Assembly: GCA_030280995.1 (NCBI GenBank)
Contig: JASXTE010000017.1
Coordinates: 23,264,498 to 23,328,497, forward strand
Origin: Hemileia vastatrix
Lineage: Eukaryota; Basidiomycota; Pucciniomycetes; Pucciniales; Zaghouaniaceae
Direction: 5' to 3'
DNA length: 64,000 bases
Shown here: one piece after another, positions 45,024 through 57,989 of the stretch
Layout: every line of letters starts with the position of its first letter
How positions within the stretch are numbered: the stretch's first letter is position 1
The notes under the pieces: model-generated
Seen by the model: the letters and a program-made list of their open reading frames with translations, nothing else
The model's database searches: none
Told to the model about the DNA's origin: nothing
Made by a program: the position numbers and the translations under genes

Positions 45024-46872
45024 TTGTACTCACAGGAAAAAAAAGTTCCAATGGTTGATTCTCCAAGAGATAGTAGAGACAATTCCCCCCAAACCAACTC
45101 ATCACATGCATCACCAAATAGACAAGAAGAGGAGAGTCCGGCACCCCCACCTGCTTCACCCTTGCGTGAGAAGTCACAAGGACCCAATCCTGAACCTGGA
45201 GAGAGTGAAAGAAGTAACCCTTCTGCAGGTAAATAGCTCTACCTTATAACAACATGATATTAAATGTTTTATACTCACAATTTCATCAATATTTTTTTTT
45301 CAAATCAATTTTGTGGTGGTTGTAGCAGGTAAGTAAATGGGAAATCCAAAATTTTCATTTGCTTATTTCAAATGATTTTTATTTAACCAGAAAAAGAAAA
45401 AAGGAACATCAATGATTTTCTTCAAGGTTCATCTAGTGATGATGATGGTAAGTACAAATTCATATATTTATTGTTTCATTTTATCTTTATTAATTGAATT
45501 TACAGTGGAATCAGCTTTGGATCCGGAGTCTTATATTCAATGGCATCAGCACAAAGAATCACAGGCAAAGAAGAGAAAGTCTGAAAATTCCTCCAGGAGA
45601 CAAGTCACTTCTTTAGCCAAGAAGAATCAAATTCCATCTGCATCCTCTCCCTTAGAACAATCTGTCATCATGTTTGCAAGATTTCTTTTAGGCTTTGACA
45701 CCTCAAAGCAAAAATTTCTGCCGTGCCCTGAACCAGGGCTTGTCAACGAATGGAGAAGCCTGCACCAGAAAAGGGAAAAAATGATTCAAGAGATTCGAAA
45801 TAAGCCCCGTCCTAGCCTGGATTTTTCTCAAAAAAAGTTATTATCAAATCTGAACTTGATCAGCTTGTTTCTACCTTCAAAAATCCTACATTTACACCCA
45901 CTTCTGACTACCCCCTTCCACCAGGCCAGAGCATTAAAGTTTTTTGGAAACTTCAAGCTGAAGCTAAATTGGCTCAAACTGGGATCTTTTGCTTCTTGTA
46001 TGACTGGGGAAAAAGGTGATGATGATTGGAACTCAACCATCCTCACTCAAATTGTCTCTGGATGGATGGCTTTTTATCAGGGCAAAGGTTTCCAAAATTT
46101 TCTGATTTCTCAAGACATTGTCAGTAATGAAGCAGTTTTAAGCATTCTTCAGCGATGGATATCTGGACAGGCCAAAATTTTCAGGGATAAAGCCAAAAAA
46201 AAAAATCTGATTCTGATCTTGCCCAAGTGCAGAAGATAAAAAGTGTGAAACACCAGACAGCTAAAATGAGAAGAGAGGTAAGTGAACTACTTTATCACAG
46301 TAGTATATAAATAAGTTGATTCTTGACTCATATAGTTGCGTGACAATTGAATTGAGATTGCTGCTTCATTCTTGGTTCCTGATAAGGCTGGGCTTTTCAA
46401 AGATGCTGAGCTTCATTCAGACACAGAGGTAAGTGCTAGTGGAACTCACAATAAGAGAGTAATTCCTTGGCAAAGTACAGCACTTGTCCGATGTTTAGAT
46501 TCACTTGATGAAGGCTGGGTCAAGAAATTAATGATGAAAGCAAAATCATCAACAGCCAAAGCTTCTGTGAGGGCCAAGGTCACTCGTCCTCTAAAACAAG
46601 TTTTACCACCAACAACTGAGGGAAATAAACCTGAAGCAGGGCCTAGCAATTGTCCCATTAAATATGAAATTGATGATATACCTCTTCCCAATGGTATTTC
46701 AAAAGCTTATGTTGATGATGAATATTATAGCAAACTCAGTGTAATAGAAAAATTGTGTGTAGATAATAAAAGTGATATTGATTTGAAGGAGTTAGCTGAA
46801 GTTATTGAGTATTACTGTTCTGGTAGTGAGATTATGTTAACTCCTAAGCAAATAGAATATCTGAAAAAATGA
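45024..46872 (+). pseudogene. Accessory protein B of the large Tnp2 element
   Basis: Ser/Pro-rich start (VDSPRDSRDNSPQTN, 45052-45230), a short acidic exon (NDFLQGSSSDDD, about 45395-45445), then a long exon from 45505 with ESALDPESYIQWHQHKES and FARFLLGFDTSKQKFLP. A frameshift in the A-run at about 45830 leads to ELDQLVSTFKNPTFTPTSD and SIKVFWKLQAEAKLAQ. The original frame then resumes with IVSGWMAFYQGKGFQNFL. A second A-run frameshift lies at about 46200, followed by an intron. The last exon (46372-46872) has ELHSDTEVSASGTHNKRV, ALVRCLDSLDEGW and an acidic C-terminus ending QIEYLKK. The HSDxE...LDxL module resembles one in accessory gene C. Function unknown. Confidence 0.45.
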
Positions 46873-49401
46873 TTTTTTTATTTTAGTGATATTTGAATAT
46901 TTTTTACTGCATTGGAAATGTGCTATTTAAAATTTTGTTTTTTATTTTTTGAAAAAGATGGATATATAGTATATACAAGGGCTAGAGACATTAGTTTGAA
47001 GAAATACAAACATGGATATCACCAATATACAATTTCTTTTACTATCTCAATCATCCCTCATTAGGCTCCAATCATTTTCCATTCTCTATTTACAATCATT
47101 TTCTCCCCATCTCTTAATTTTTTTTATATCTATATTCCACTATATAATCTATGGTGGGTTAAAATTGCTCTCCATTATTTTGTTAAATTTTTTTGAATTT
47201 TTAAATTAACTTTTTTCAGTCTTCTACAATTTACTTTCACTGCCTCTATTGTTTTTCCCAGCCTCAACTATCTTTCACAGCCCTAAAAATTCAAATTTTA
47301 TTTCACAACCATCATTATCACTCCTTTCACTGTCACTAGTAATTCACTATTTTTTTCCAAATTGTTAAAAATTATATCTTTGTAATTTGAACAAGCAGTT
47401 GAGTTGTTTTTGTCCCCATGATATTTTTAAACACACTACATCAACAATAGTACATCTACATAAATGGTTTTACAATAATATTCCACGTAAAATGGAAATT
47501 TCCTATTTAAAAAAGTAGAACTGATCATAAGAGAATTACATAGTTGTAAACCATAATAGATTTTTTTTTCTTTTTCTACTTTTGTGAAAAAGTCAAAATC
47601 TACCTGGTGTAGGTTTCATAAGATTTTACTGATGTGATCTTTAATTTTGTTAATTCTTCAAAATAAATAATACATTTAAATTTTTCAATAAAAAAAATCT
47701 GATTATGTGAGCCAAAATCAATTTTTTGTAGTTGCAAAATCTAATGATAAGAAAATATAGCTCAAAATTTTGTACAAAATTTTACTGGAGCTTTATTCAG
47801 AGTATTTAGCTACGCTTGAATTTTCAAGAGCTATTTTATTAATATTTGATTTATCAGAAAAACAAATATATGTAAAATTAAGTTATTTCCTAATCTAAAT
47901 CTGAAATATATTTTAACTTCAAAAAAAATTAACCAGTTGCAAACATAGCCTGATGGGTAAACATGAATGATTTACAAAAAATAAAAAAAATAAAAAATAA
48001 CTACGTAATTCCAAAAATAGTTGAAGCTTAGAAGAATTATTGCTGAGAGAAAGGTGAAAAAAAGATGATTATTTTTTCCAGGTCTGAGTGAGGTAATAAA
48101 GAGGAGAATTATCCAAGCACTAAGGAGAGTGATATGAAAAAAAGTTTTAGATCAAAAAAAAAGTCTATAATAGGAGCATCTATGAAGAAGAGGAAGAATT
48201 GTTCTTATTTCAAAGCCATTAGTCTTTATATGAAATAGTGCATCAATTTCCATATCAAAATCATTTCTGCTTTTGATATTTTATATTTTGGAAATTTTTT
48301 TCTGAGCTTCTGATGTTTCTGTAATCTGTTTGTGGAAGAAATGCTTTTTTTAAAAAAATTGTTATATTTCATATATTATAAGTGAAAAAAGGAAAAATAA
48401 ATCATAAAAAATAATATTCCTAACATGAATTTTGAGTTTCATATTAATAATGATAAAGACTAATCTATATCTATATTAAAAGTGCAAACACTTTTCAGTT
48501 TTATTATTAATCTTACAAAACAAAACAAAAAAAAAAAACTTCTGAAGTAGGAGAAATAATGATATCAAAAAATTGATAATATCATTTGACTGAGGAAACA
48601 TAAAAAATTTCTAACCTTTTGACATTAGCTGAAGGCAAATTTTCTTGATTAGAATAAGAAAATTAATCTTGATCAAAATTATAAAATAGCTCTTGGATTA
48701 TGCTTGCTAGTTTGCAATTTGAAAATACTTCAAATATTACTTAACACCAAATAAACTTTAGAAAAGATGTAGACATTGTCATTTTTATGGCTCAGATATA
48801 GTAAATTCAGTGCACAAGAATCTCTACCTTAATAAATGTAATCCATTTGTTTAATGAAAAAATAATATTAGTGAAAAATACATTATGACAGGTTATAATA
48901 TTTGACTTTTTTTTCTAATAAATCATAGCATGGCACTTTTTCTTGTTATTGGTCTTTTGATAGAAATAATTTGTGTTTTTCATGAAGAAAGTGCAGAATA
49001 TTATTTGAACTTGTCTGAAATTTGATGATATCTGTTTTTTAGAGTTCCAAAGATTTTTCCATTCAAAAATCTGTATCCAAGAAAAAAAGTTTGGTTGTAG
49101 AGATTTCCCATAAATTATCAGATATTGATAACAAATTATACACCTATATCTAGACATCAAATTTAGCATCAAGAGATTACTCCACAGATTACTCCAGGAA
49201 ACCTGAAAAACGACTTGCCTACAAGTCCTCACTTTTTCCCCCCTGTGATTATTTCAAAGACGCCTCCCGTGCAATTAAGGATCCTCCTCAATTTACTCAA
49301 AGCTGCAAGACACCAAAAAACTTGTCAAAAGAACCTTGTTTTCCTTATTTAATGTTTGCTATTCAGAAAATATCAACTTGGCTTTGATGGCTCTTAAGTA
49401 G
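46873..49401. other. AT-rich interval without recognisable gene
   Basis: About 2.5 kb with only short, low-complexity frames on either strand. Near its right end, 49212-49247 reads GACTTGCCTACAAGTC and ends in CCCCCCTGTG, which resembles the inverted end of a CACTA-type element (see findings). Confidence 0.5.
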
Positions 49402-51622
49402 GTCAGATGTTGAGGAGGCAATAGAAAACTGGGCTCAAGAAGTCAATAGCAGCAATAGCTCTCTCTCCGATGTGCAGCATGGTATGGCATTTAAGAATAT
49501 GAAATGGAACAATCAACTCGACTCATTGAACTTGGCACTATCAATTTTTATTGACTGGTTTAACTCTAAGGGAAATAAAATTGCTGGTAAGGTAAAGTCA
49601 ATGGGAATAATTTCTCTCAGCTGTCTAAATCTCCCACCTGGACTCCGAAACAAGATTGGTAAGATCTGTATTGCAGGAATAACGCCTGGACCTGAGGCCC
49701 AAGATACTGATACTATTAATCATATTTTGAAGCCATTTGTTGATGAGTTGATCACGCTTGAAAGTGGGATTGTGATTCCAAAATTTCTGAAACCTGAAGG
49801 ACGTATTGTGCAAGTCAAACTTCTATGCTTAGTTGGTGACCTGCCTGAAACAAAAAAGGCAGCTGGCTTTGCATCACACTCTGCAACACAGTTTTTCACA
49901 TGGTGCATGGAAAAGTGTGATGCAATTCCATTTTTAGAATGTGGAAAAAAGAGGCTTAAAAATCAAGTTATTGAAATCGCAAAAAAATCACGAGATTCTA
50001 AATTTCAACACACTAGAGACAAGCATCTGAAGGAAAGTGGTGTACGATGGTCTGAACTCAACCTGCTAAGCTACTGGGATCCGACACAACATGTTGTGCT
50101 AGGTGTGATGCACAATTGGCTGGAAGGTGTTCTTAGCCACCATTTTTGATACTGTTGGAGATTTCAGAGTGTTCCACGATATATAACCCGTAAAAGAAGC
50201 CTGCCACAGAGTCTTAGTCAAGCTATGAAACGTATACAACTTGATAGCAATATAGAAGTTACAATTACGGATTTAAGCTTGGACAATGATGATGATGATG
50301 ATGACGGTGGTGGTGAGGAGGAGGAGGAGGAGGAGGAGGAGAAGGAGGAGGAGGAGGGAGGAATGGCAAAGTGGAATTAATGAGAAGTTCTTTTCTCAGA
50401 GTGGAATTGAAAAGTTTTGGTAGATTATGAAAGGTGTGGTTCTACCAAGTGGTCTAGCTAAACTCCCCCCCAATCTTGGTGAAGAAAGACATGGACAACT
50501 CACTGCATATCAGTGGTACACACTTTTTTCTTATGTTATATCTCTAGTTATCTTTGAAATTGTTGTAAATAAGGTTAACAAACTGCGGCCAGGGTCAAAC
50601 CAAACACAATTACTGTACAATACAGGTCACTTACTCATGTGTACACATATTTTGTTCTCAAGAAGTCTTGATAACAATTTAATCCACAGATTTCAGACTC
50701 AGTATGAAAAAAATATTAAATAATCCAAAACGCTCTTTCCTGACTCTAAAATAAAACCCAATCACCACTTTTCACTCCACCTGCCTGAACAAATGAAGAT
50801 TTGGGGACCTCTAAGTGGGATTCCAGAGTTTCCAGGTGAATGACTCATTGGTTTTTGACAAAAAATTAACACAAATAACAAAATTGGTGAGAGCTATATA
50901 TTAAACATTTGATTTTCTTTTTGAATGAAGTATTGATCAAGTTTTAAATTCATGAAACAGATAAGATGAACATTACATTGATGAGGCGAGGTTTTGAATT
51001 ACAAAGGCTCATGGCCAAAAAAGAATATCACGATTAAACAAATGAAAAAAAAGAATTATGTAGTTGTGAAAAAGCAAGAGAAATTGAATTTACCGTTAAT
51101 TTTTACAATCTTTTGTGGGAATTCATCAAAAAGGAAGATAATACTTTTCAACACCGACACACAATTCCTGCTCCAATTGGGTCAAAAATCTTTTTAGGAT
51201 TTGGATTATCAACTCAATATTTGCCACTTGACAATCTCTTAATCTCGGTCACCAAACACAACAACTGCATAATCTGGAAAGATGCAAAGGGTAACATCCA
51301 ATATGGTTTAATCAAAAAGATTTACAAGCTCAGAGATCATTTGATAAATTTACAAGAAATCATATTGATTGCACCAATCACAAACAAATACACAAAAAAA
51401 TTGAATACCCCATCATCTGCATTCAGATACCTTTTATTCCTTCACAAATTGGTAGTTGGGCAAGTAGAGTATACAAAAATATTCCTTGTTGAACCTGCTA
51501 ATATTATATCTGTAGCTTCTTATCGGTTTTTGCCCAAAAACACTTTCTCTATATCTCACAATGGAATCATTCTTATTCCCCATGATCACTGTCCCCTTAT
51601 TGATATCTCCAGTAATCTTTGA
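49402..51622 (+). pseudogene. Tnp2-type (CACTA-like) transposase
   Basis: Family transposase of basidiomycete CACTA-like elements, longer and better preserved than the copy at 15635. An acceptor before 49402 opens a frame with DVEEAIENWAQEV, then LNLALSIFIDWFNSKGNK, GIISLSCLNLPPGLR, KICIAGITPGPEAQDTD, DLPETKKAAGFASHSATQFF, VRWSELNLLSYWDPTQHVV and MHNWLEGVLSHHF. A TGA (50147-50149) interrupts before YCWRF; a CGA-to-TGA change would explain it. An acidic Asp/Glu linker (50280-50360) follows. Next come LPSGLAKLPPNLGEERHGQL (50427-50723) and a C-terminal block to 51622. At least two more breaks separate these blocks. Confidence 0.8.
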
Positions 51623-52154
51623 CTTGATTTTAATATCCTTTTTGACTACATCTTTTTTCCTTTTAAAATTTTTTGCTAGTTTTTGTTGCTGATATGGGCA
51701 TCTCATAGTTCAAGAAATAAAATTATACCACGAAAAACACTGGGAACCTTTTTGTTTTGAAACATACTTAGACTTTGTGTCATGTAAGTTCCCATTCACA
51801 TTGTTAATTTTTCAGGCTTTTCAGAAGGTGATCATGAAAAGATATTAAATACATTTTTGGCACTTGTCAATAATCTGTAGCTCTTTTCAAGTGTTTATGG
51901 CAATTTCAAGTCATATTTATTTTTAAAAACCTAATGAGAAATTATTGTTTAGAATTACTTGCATTGACCGAGTGGAGAATGTATTAAACAGTTGTATGCA
52001 TTTCTCATGTATCACATAAACCAAGTTAATATCTCAGAACAAAAAAAGCAATAAAAAGTAATATCATATTCTTGTGTTTCAATTTTTATATCTTAATCCC
52101 CAATAAAATGAGCTATGAATAAAATAAAATATATGATATTTAACACTAGCATCA

Positions 52155-54273
52155 AAGGTTTTCATGCTGTACTCCCTCCATTTTGTCATCATCCCTACCA
52201 TTTTCCTCATCATCCTCATTCTCGTCATCATCATTCTCATCCTCCTCATTCTCCTCATTCTCCTCATCTTCCCCATCATCCCCATCATCATCCCCATCAT
52301 CATCCCCCTCCTCAGCCTCCTCACCCTTGTCTTCCACATCTGCATCTTGAGTGTAGTCATGATAAAAATGAGCTTACCCTTTTTATTCCCATTAGGTACC
52401 TTTTTATTGTTAGAAAACTTATTTTGAGAAACAAAAACATAACCTTTATCTTCATAAAACATGCCAGCGTCACCTTCTGGATACTCATCATCAGAGTTAT
52501 CAATGCTTCAATCCTCAGTGTGTATTGAATCACTCCCTGCATCTTCATCTGAACTATCTCCAGGTTCAGACTTGCTTAATAATCCGTATTGTGCAGCATG
52601 AAAATGCCAATATTTGGCAGTAAACTTTTAATCACAGTCTTTTTCGTCAGGATGAGTTTGACCTTTGGGGAGGAGTGAGTCATTACCATTGGGAAGGAAA
52701 GCAACCTTACCGGTATCAACAATTGTTTGGTGTTGAACTGGAGAAAGCTTCAAAAACCATTCAGGGTCCAAAAATCAAAGGGAAGACACTTTGGGGCCAA
52801 TTTGAAAGTGGATTCTATTGGGATCTTTGGTAATTGACAAACTCTTCAATGAGAGGTTGGGTTTTGTTCACTGGCTTGAATTATCCTGATGTCCAGACGA
52901 CGCATGAACCGACTAGCATTTGTTGAGCAATAAGCCAATTTCTTTATAACAAAATAGCCTTTACTTGGAATATATTCATCATCACTATGGGCTGTCACTT
53001 TGTTAAGAATTTGTATATATCTTTTTGGAAACTTATGTTGTTTCGCAAACTCAACTTGAGCATCTCGTAGCTTTCAGGTCAAAATCAGCTTCAAATTTAA
53101 AAAAAAGCACTAAAGACACACTTACTCACTCTCGATTCTTTTGGAATTTTTGTTTAGATTAATCCTGTAAGTTTTTTCCAGCCTGCTTCTTTTCTTTTTG
53201 ATATCTTACAAGCATTAAAAAATGAACAAAATGGTTGTAAGCTTGAATAAGCAAAGGAATATTCTCAAGGTATTCGGGATTTATGTTGAGAAATGCATAA
53301 GCTTTTGACGCAGCAACTTCACAGAAGGTTGTGATGGCAGAAATTCGGCAAGCAGCATTGTACAACGATGACAGATCTTCTTCAAGGTTTGGGCACCAAA
53401 TACATATCCCCAAACAAGTTAAAAGTCCTTTTGCATATTTGACAAAGTTCTGATAAATATGAACTATGGAAGGGCCAACTTTCACTTGGACCACTTTAAT
53501 ATTGTCAAGTGTCTTTACTTCTTTAAGTGGAACAAGTGCAGGTGATGATACAATTTTGACAACCTGTTCAACTGATTTAAGATTTGAGAATTGATCATAA
53601 AAAATTTTAATTCCTCAGGCTGGGGAGCAGAAGGGACATAATCTTGTTTCAATAATCCCCAAAGTATTTTGATATGGACAAACAAGGCATTCTGAAAATA
53701 AAGGATCACTAAATTTTTGTAATTATACAAGATAAAAAAACATACCTTTGTTGTAGCAAAGTCTTGAGGAAAGTCTCCAGTCTGCATTTGGGCCGGGTTA
53801 CGCCTAGGGGATGGGACAGGAGGAACTTAAAAGGTATTTTTGGCCTGCGTTGAGGGCTTTTGAGGGCTTTTTGGCGGAAAATCATGAGTCAGAAGAGGGG
53901 CAGAGGCAGCACGAAAATGTCTTCTAGTTGTAGGTGCTGATTTTGAGGAGGCAGGGGTTTGTGGCTTGCCATTTGATTTATTTTTTGATGGTTTTTTGAC
54001 AGAACTATTACCACCAACCTGCTTCTTTGATGAATTGAGATTTTTTTGTGATTTTTTTACGTCCCTAGAATTTAATGCAGATAGTTTTTCAGACAATTCA
54101 CCAATAACAGCATCATATTTTGATGTCTGTTCACAAGCAAAATTTTTTAGAAAATCTTCAAATCGTGCTGCTTGCCCAGCTAAAGCACAAGAAATCTTGT
54201 GGGCAATATTGAGACCTTCAGAATTTACAATAGATTGCATCTTACTACAATAATGATAATAATAAATACTCAA
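52155..54273 (-). pseudogene. Accessory protein C of the large Tnp2 element
   Basis: Multi-exon minus-strand gene. The first exon (54273-53827, start at 54273 or 54240) has GQAARFEDFLKNFACEQ and GELSEKLSALNSRDVKK coiled coil, then Lys/Ser/Pro-rich sequence. The frame continues into MQTGDFPQDFATTK and, after an intron, ILWGLLKQDYVPSAPQP. The block at 53494-53159 is open and helical: NFVKYAKGLLTCLGICIWC and PEYLENIPLLIQAYNHFVHF. Further on come HKFPKRYIQILNKVTAHSDD, YFVIKKLAYCSTNASRF and RRLD (about 53050-52870), then broken frames, GDSSDEDAGSDS and a highly acidic tail (52337-52155). In-frame stops occur near 52840, 52760 and 52510. It is divergent from nothing nearby and points toward the transposase. 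Function unknown. Confidence 0.45.
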
Positions 54274-55763
54274 TCAGTAGCAAGTCAATTGATGCAATGG
54301 TTAAATTTGATAAAGCAGAAAAATAAAAAAGTAGTGTAAAATAAAGCAATGAACTGAAAAGAGAAGAACACTTACAGATAATGAGTTATCAAGAGATTCT
54401 CTATACAGGACAGAGAAATTGATCAAAAAAAATATGACAATATATAATAATTTGTGAGTATTGGTCAAAAGAAAAAGAAAAAATTAACCAAAAGAGGCCT
54501 TGGATATGTGATTGTTCCACATGGTTTTGACATATGGTAGAATAAATTGAATTGCAGAATAAAAGAAAAGGAAGGATATTTTTGGTATCTCTAATTGAAT
54601 CAATAGAAAGGCGGAAAACCAAGGAAGAAATGAATAATAGTAAAAGATAAAAGAAATTGAGGCAGAAAAACAATAAAAGAAAAATGAAAAGAAAAAATTA
54701 AATGTGCAAAGAGGCTTAAAAAGAAATAAAAGAAATTCCAAGAGAGATAAGGATATTTTTAAAAGAAAAAAAGTGGTTTAAAAAATTGATAGATGTATAT
54801 TGAGAAGTGAAAACAAAGAGGAGAAATGATGATGACCAAAAAAAAGAGAGATAGAACATGTTGGAAGATGATGACGAGAGAGTAGAAAATATGATAATAG
54901 AATATAAGGATATAATAATAGAATATAAAGATGTAATAATAAAATATAAGGATATAATAATAAGCTACAAAGATATAATAAGAGTAGCATGAAAGGAATC
55001 TTCAAGAAGAAACTGAGAATACAATGAAAGAATGAAACATTATATATAAGCATGGCTGAAGTAATCACAAAGAAAATTTTTGCACATTTACATGGTTGCA
55101 GTTGTTGCTTCCTCAAATGGTGCGACTGGACATACCATACAATTTCTGCAACAGGTGCTTGCCTGTTGTGTATATGACGTTTAGTCAATATATGAACCTA
55201 AGTTTTGGAGCGCGGTTCGATTCCCATTTGCAGCAAAAATTTTTTTCATGTGATCTATGACATTTGTCATTTTGTTGTTCACATGTCCTTACAGGTACCT
55301 CAATGGGGATGGTCCCACAGCCTCCGGTCCTCAAGATATCAATGCGCCATCAACAATTTGGAAATGCTCCCAATTTTCAAGGGGTCTTTTGGTCTAGAAG
55401 AATTATTTGAGGTTTATACGAGGATTTTTAGTGGATTATTAGACTTTAAAAGGCAAGGTACATATTTTCTTAATCTACTTGATTGTTTTACTCAAATTAA
55501 TAAGAGGAAAATTTTAATATTATTATAATTTATATCTTTTAGAGTTATGGTGATGTAAATACAAATGTTTATAAATAATAAAAATAAATTTATTTAACTA
55601 ATGTGTTGTAAAAAATTTGTAAGGTAAGTAAGGAATGAATCAAAAGGACAAAAATGAAGGGCCTTTTATAGGCAATATGTGAGATAAAAGAACACGGAAT
55701 TTACATATCCTAATACAAGAGTGAGAGAGGAAAAAACTTAATTAAAGAGAGTATGTGAAATAA
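54274..55763. other. AT-rich interval; short repeats and a tRNA-like fragment
   Basis: 54880-54990 carries a short repeat of AATATAAGGATATAATAATA type. 55203-55240 (GGAGCGCGGTTCGATTCCCA) looks like the T-arm or B-box of a tRNA-derived sequence, but the T stem does not pair properly and no A box is evident. No gene is supported. Confidence 0.4.
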
Positions 55764-57580
55764 TAGGGGGTGTCAGTTCTGGCAAATCCGCACTTAACTT
55801 AAGTGCAGATTTCAAACCAAATCAGCACTTAAATTTTGAAAAAAAGTCACTTATTTCAAAAAAGGGTGTCAGTATGACCTCAAATCAGCACTTTTTTCCC
55901 ATTTTTTTTCACAACCACATTTTGGCCACAAAACATCCCTTCCTTTCTTACCCCATCCCTGTCACATGTGACACACTGACCTTCCTCGCTACCTACCCAT
56001 CAATCCTCGGCACACACCCCTTCCTGACATTTTCAATATTTTGGCCAGGTATGTTTACATTCTTTTTTACTTATTTCTTCTACTTCTTAATCTTTTTTCT
56101 ATGGGTGTCAGTTCTGACCTCAAATCAGCACTTTTTTTGTGATTTTTTTTTTCAAAACCACATGTTGGCCACATCATCCCTTTCTTTCCTATACCATTTT
56201 GTACTCTCCAAATGTCCTCTTTGTGTACTTCATTCACTTGGGTTGGTATTTTGGTTTGTTGCATATTCATTTTTTTTGGAATTTACGGTGAATTTTTTTT
56301 TTGGATGGCTCATTGGTTTTCTTTCACCAGCTCAACATGAAATCGCATATTTTCTGAAATCGCATATTTTGTCAGTGATATTTTTTTTCATTCATCCCTC
56401 ATTTACTTTTCCTATTCTCCTCCAACATCCCTCAAACAATTTGGTTTCATTCATTTTGTCATCTCATCTCTCCAGGTAAGTCACTTTATTCTTTTTTTTT
56501 GATTTTTTGATTACTAATTATAATGTTTTTTGTTTTTTTCTGTTTATTTTATTTTTTTTATCTAAATTTTTTTTGTAAGCGGTTATTTTGGATTTCAATG
56601 GTATAATTAACCTTTTTTTTCTCTCCCTCTTTACTTTCTTTTTTAGCTCCATCACCCTACTCTTCATCCCTCCTTGTCATGGTCATTATCCCCCCTTTCC
56701 CTTATTTCACTTTTTTTTAGCTCCATTTCATTGAAACACATACATTGCACATTCTTTATGCATTTCACTTACTCCATATTCAATTTCACCACAATTCCAA
56801 CATCAATCTTTCTCACTCTTGTTTGGTATAAGTGTTAACTGAACAATACCTTAAATCAAAGACATTTTCTAAACATTTCAAAGTGGCTCAATTACCATTT
56901 GAACCCAAACGACATAGTGTGATGGCCAATTGAATTGAAGGATGTCGTTGTTCTTTTTGAGAATTATTGTGAAATATGGAATGATCCTGAATAAGCTCAA
57001 GAAATTTAAGGAAACATTCCTGAGAAGTCCTGAACAGCTGTCTAAAACTGGGTGTAGATAGTTTAAGAAGTGTTTGGATGGTGTACTTGGGGGTATGAAG
57101 TACTTGAGGCTTTCTGGGAAGAAGGTAACTTTTCGTGGCCATTTTTGATAAAAAGACAAAATCTTCTTCTAGATCAGAATCAGAATTGCAATCAGAGTCC
57201 AAGAGCAGTTCAAGAGCCATGAAAGTCATTGCTTTATGTAATTTATCACAATTTGAAAGTGAGGAAGGCATAACTCTTATATGATATGATATGAAGATGT
57301 AAGTGATGTACGATGTTTTGAGTTATGAAGTGTCATGCTGCGGAGTGCTGCCTATGAATGGGATGATGCTGACAAATCAGTGAAATGGGACTTGATGGTG
57401 AAATCAGCATTTTTGGTTGAGAAAGTGCGGATTTGAGTGAAATAAGTGACTTATTTCATTTTGAAATCCACCAGTATTGGGGCTAGTGTGTTTTGGAAAT
57501 CCGCACTTATTTAAGTGCGGATTTGGTCAAATTTAAGTGCGAATTTGTAAGTGCGGATTTGCCAGAACTGACACCCCCTA
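55764..57580. mobile_element. Chimeric mini-element of the Harbinger/Tet family
   Basis: 1.8 kb, with terminal repeats TAGGGGGTGTCAGTTCTGG and its inverse, both with the AAATCCGCACTTA hairpin, flanked on each side by ATAA. The left part copies the SANT-gene end of element 2 (to about 56095). A second GGGTGTCAGTTCTGACCTC start follows at 56103, then the conserved CTCAACATGAAATC...CCAGGTAAGTCA block (56276-56478). The right part is the first transposase exon. It is a deletion and rearrangement derivative, movable only in trans. Confidence 0.8.
56819..57271 (-). pseudogene. Truncated transposase first exon in mini-element
   Basis: Very similar to the first part of the element 2 transposase: MPSSLSNCDKLHKAMTFMAL, an acidic DCNSDSDLEED stretch and FVFLSKMATKSYLLPRKPQ. 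A TGA follows GSNGN. Similarity ends at about 56819, just after SVNTYTKQ, so the catalytic domain is absent. Confidence 0.85.
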
Positions 57581-57989
57581 ATAAGAGTAAGACTAAATAG
57601 TGCGTAAATAAAAGTATTTATTTTATTTGCAATAAAACTCTGAACCCTTTTGTCCATCACATTTTAGTGTAAGAACATTTGATTTGAAATATTGAATAAA
57701 TAAAATTTAATTAAAGGAATTTGAAAAAGTTTTTTTTTCTTTTTAAAATTTTATATATTTTTTTAATACTAATTTTTATTCCCATCTCATCTGTATTATT
57801 GAGCATGGTGTTTAGGAGTAAAAATATATATGGGACAAGTACTTATTTTTATTAATTATCTAAATTACTTAGTGTACTTAGCTATTTAATTGTAAGTCAT
57901 ACATAAGTATTTAATAAATAATTAATTATTAATAAGGATCTAAAATGCGTGGCTTCACCTCAGTAAGATAATCAATTATTTTACTGGGT

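Noticed and set aside
50280..50360. GAT/GAG microsatellite as an independent repeat feature
   Set aside because: It is in frame with the Tnp2 gene and encodes its acidic linker, as a similar acidic linker occurs in the other Tnp2 copy.
52115..52528. Plus-strand His/Pro-rich frame over the (CAT/CCT)n tract
   Set aside because: It is the complement of the Asp/Glu-rich tail of minus-strand accessory gene C.
54401..55188. Several hydrophobic minus-strand frames
   Set aside because: T/A-rich composition, no motifs, overlapping one another, and part of it is a short tandem repeat.
55203..55240. Functional tRNA gene suggested by GCGCGGTTCGATTCCCA
   Set aside because: T stem does not pair, no acceptor partner and no A box; at most a tRNA-derived remnant.
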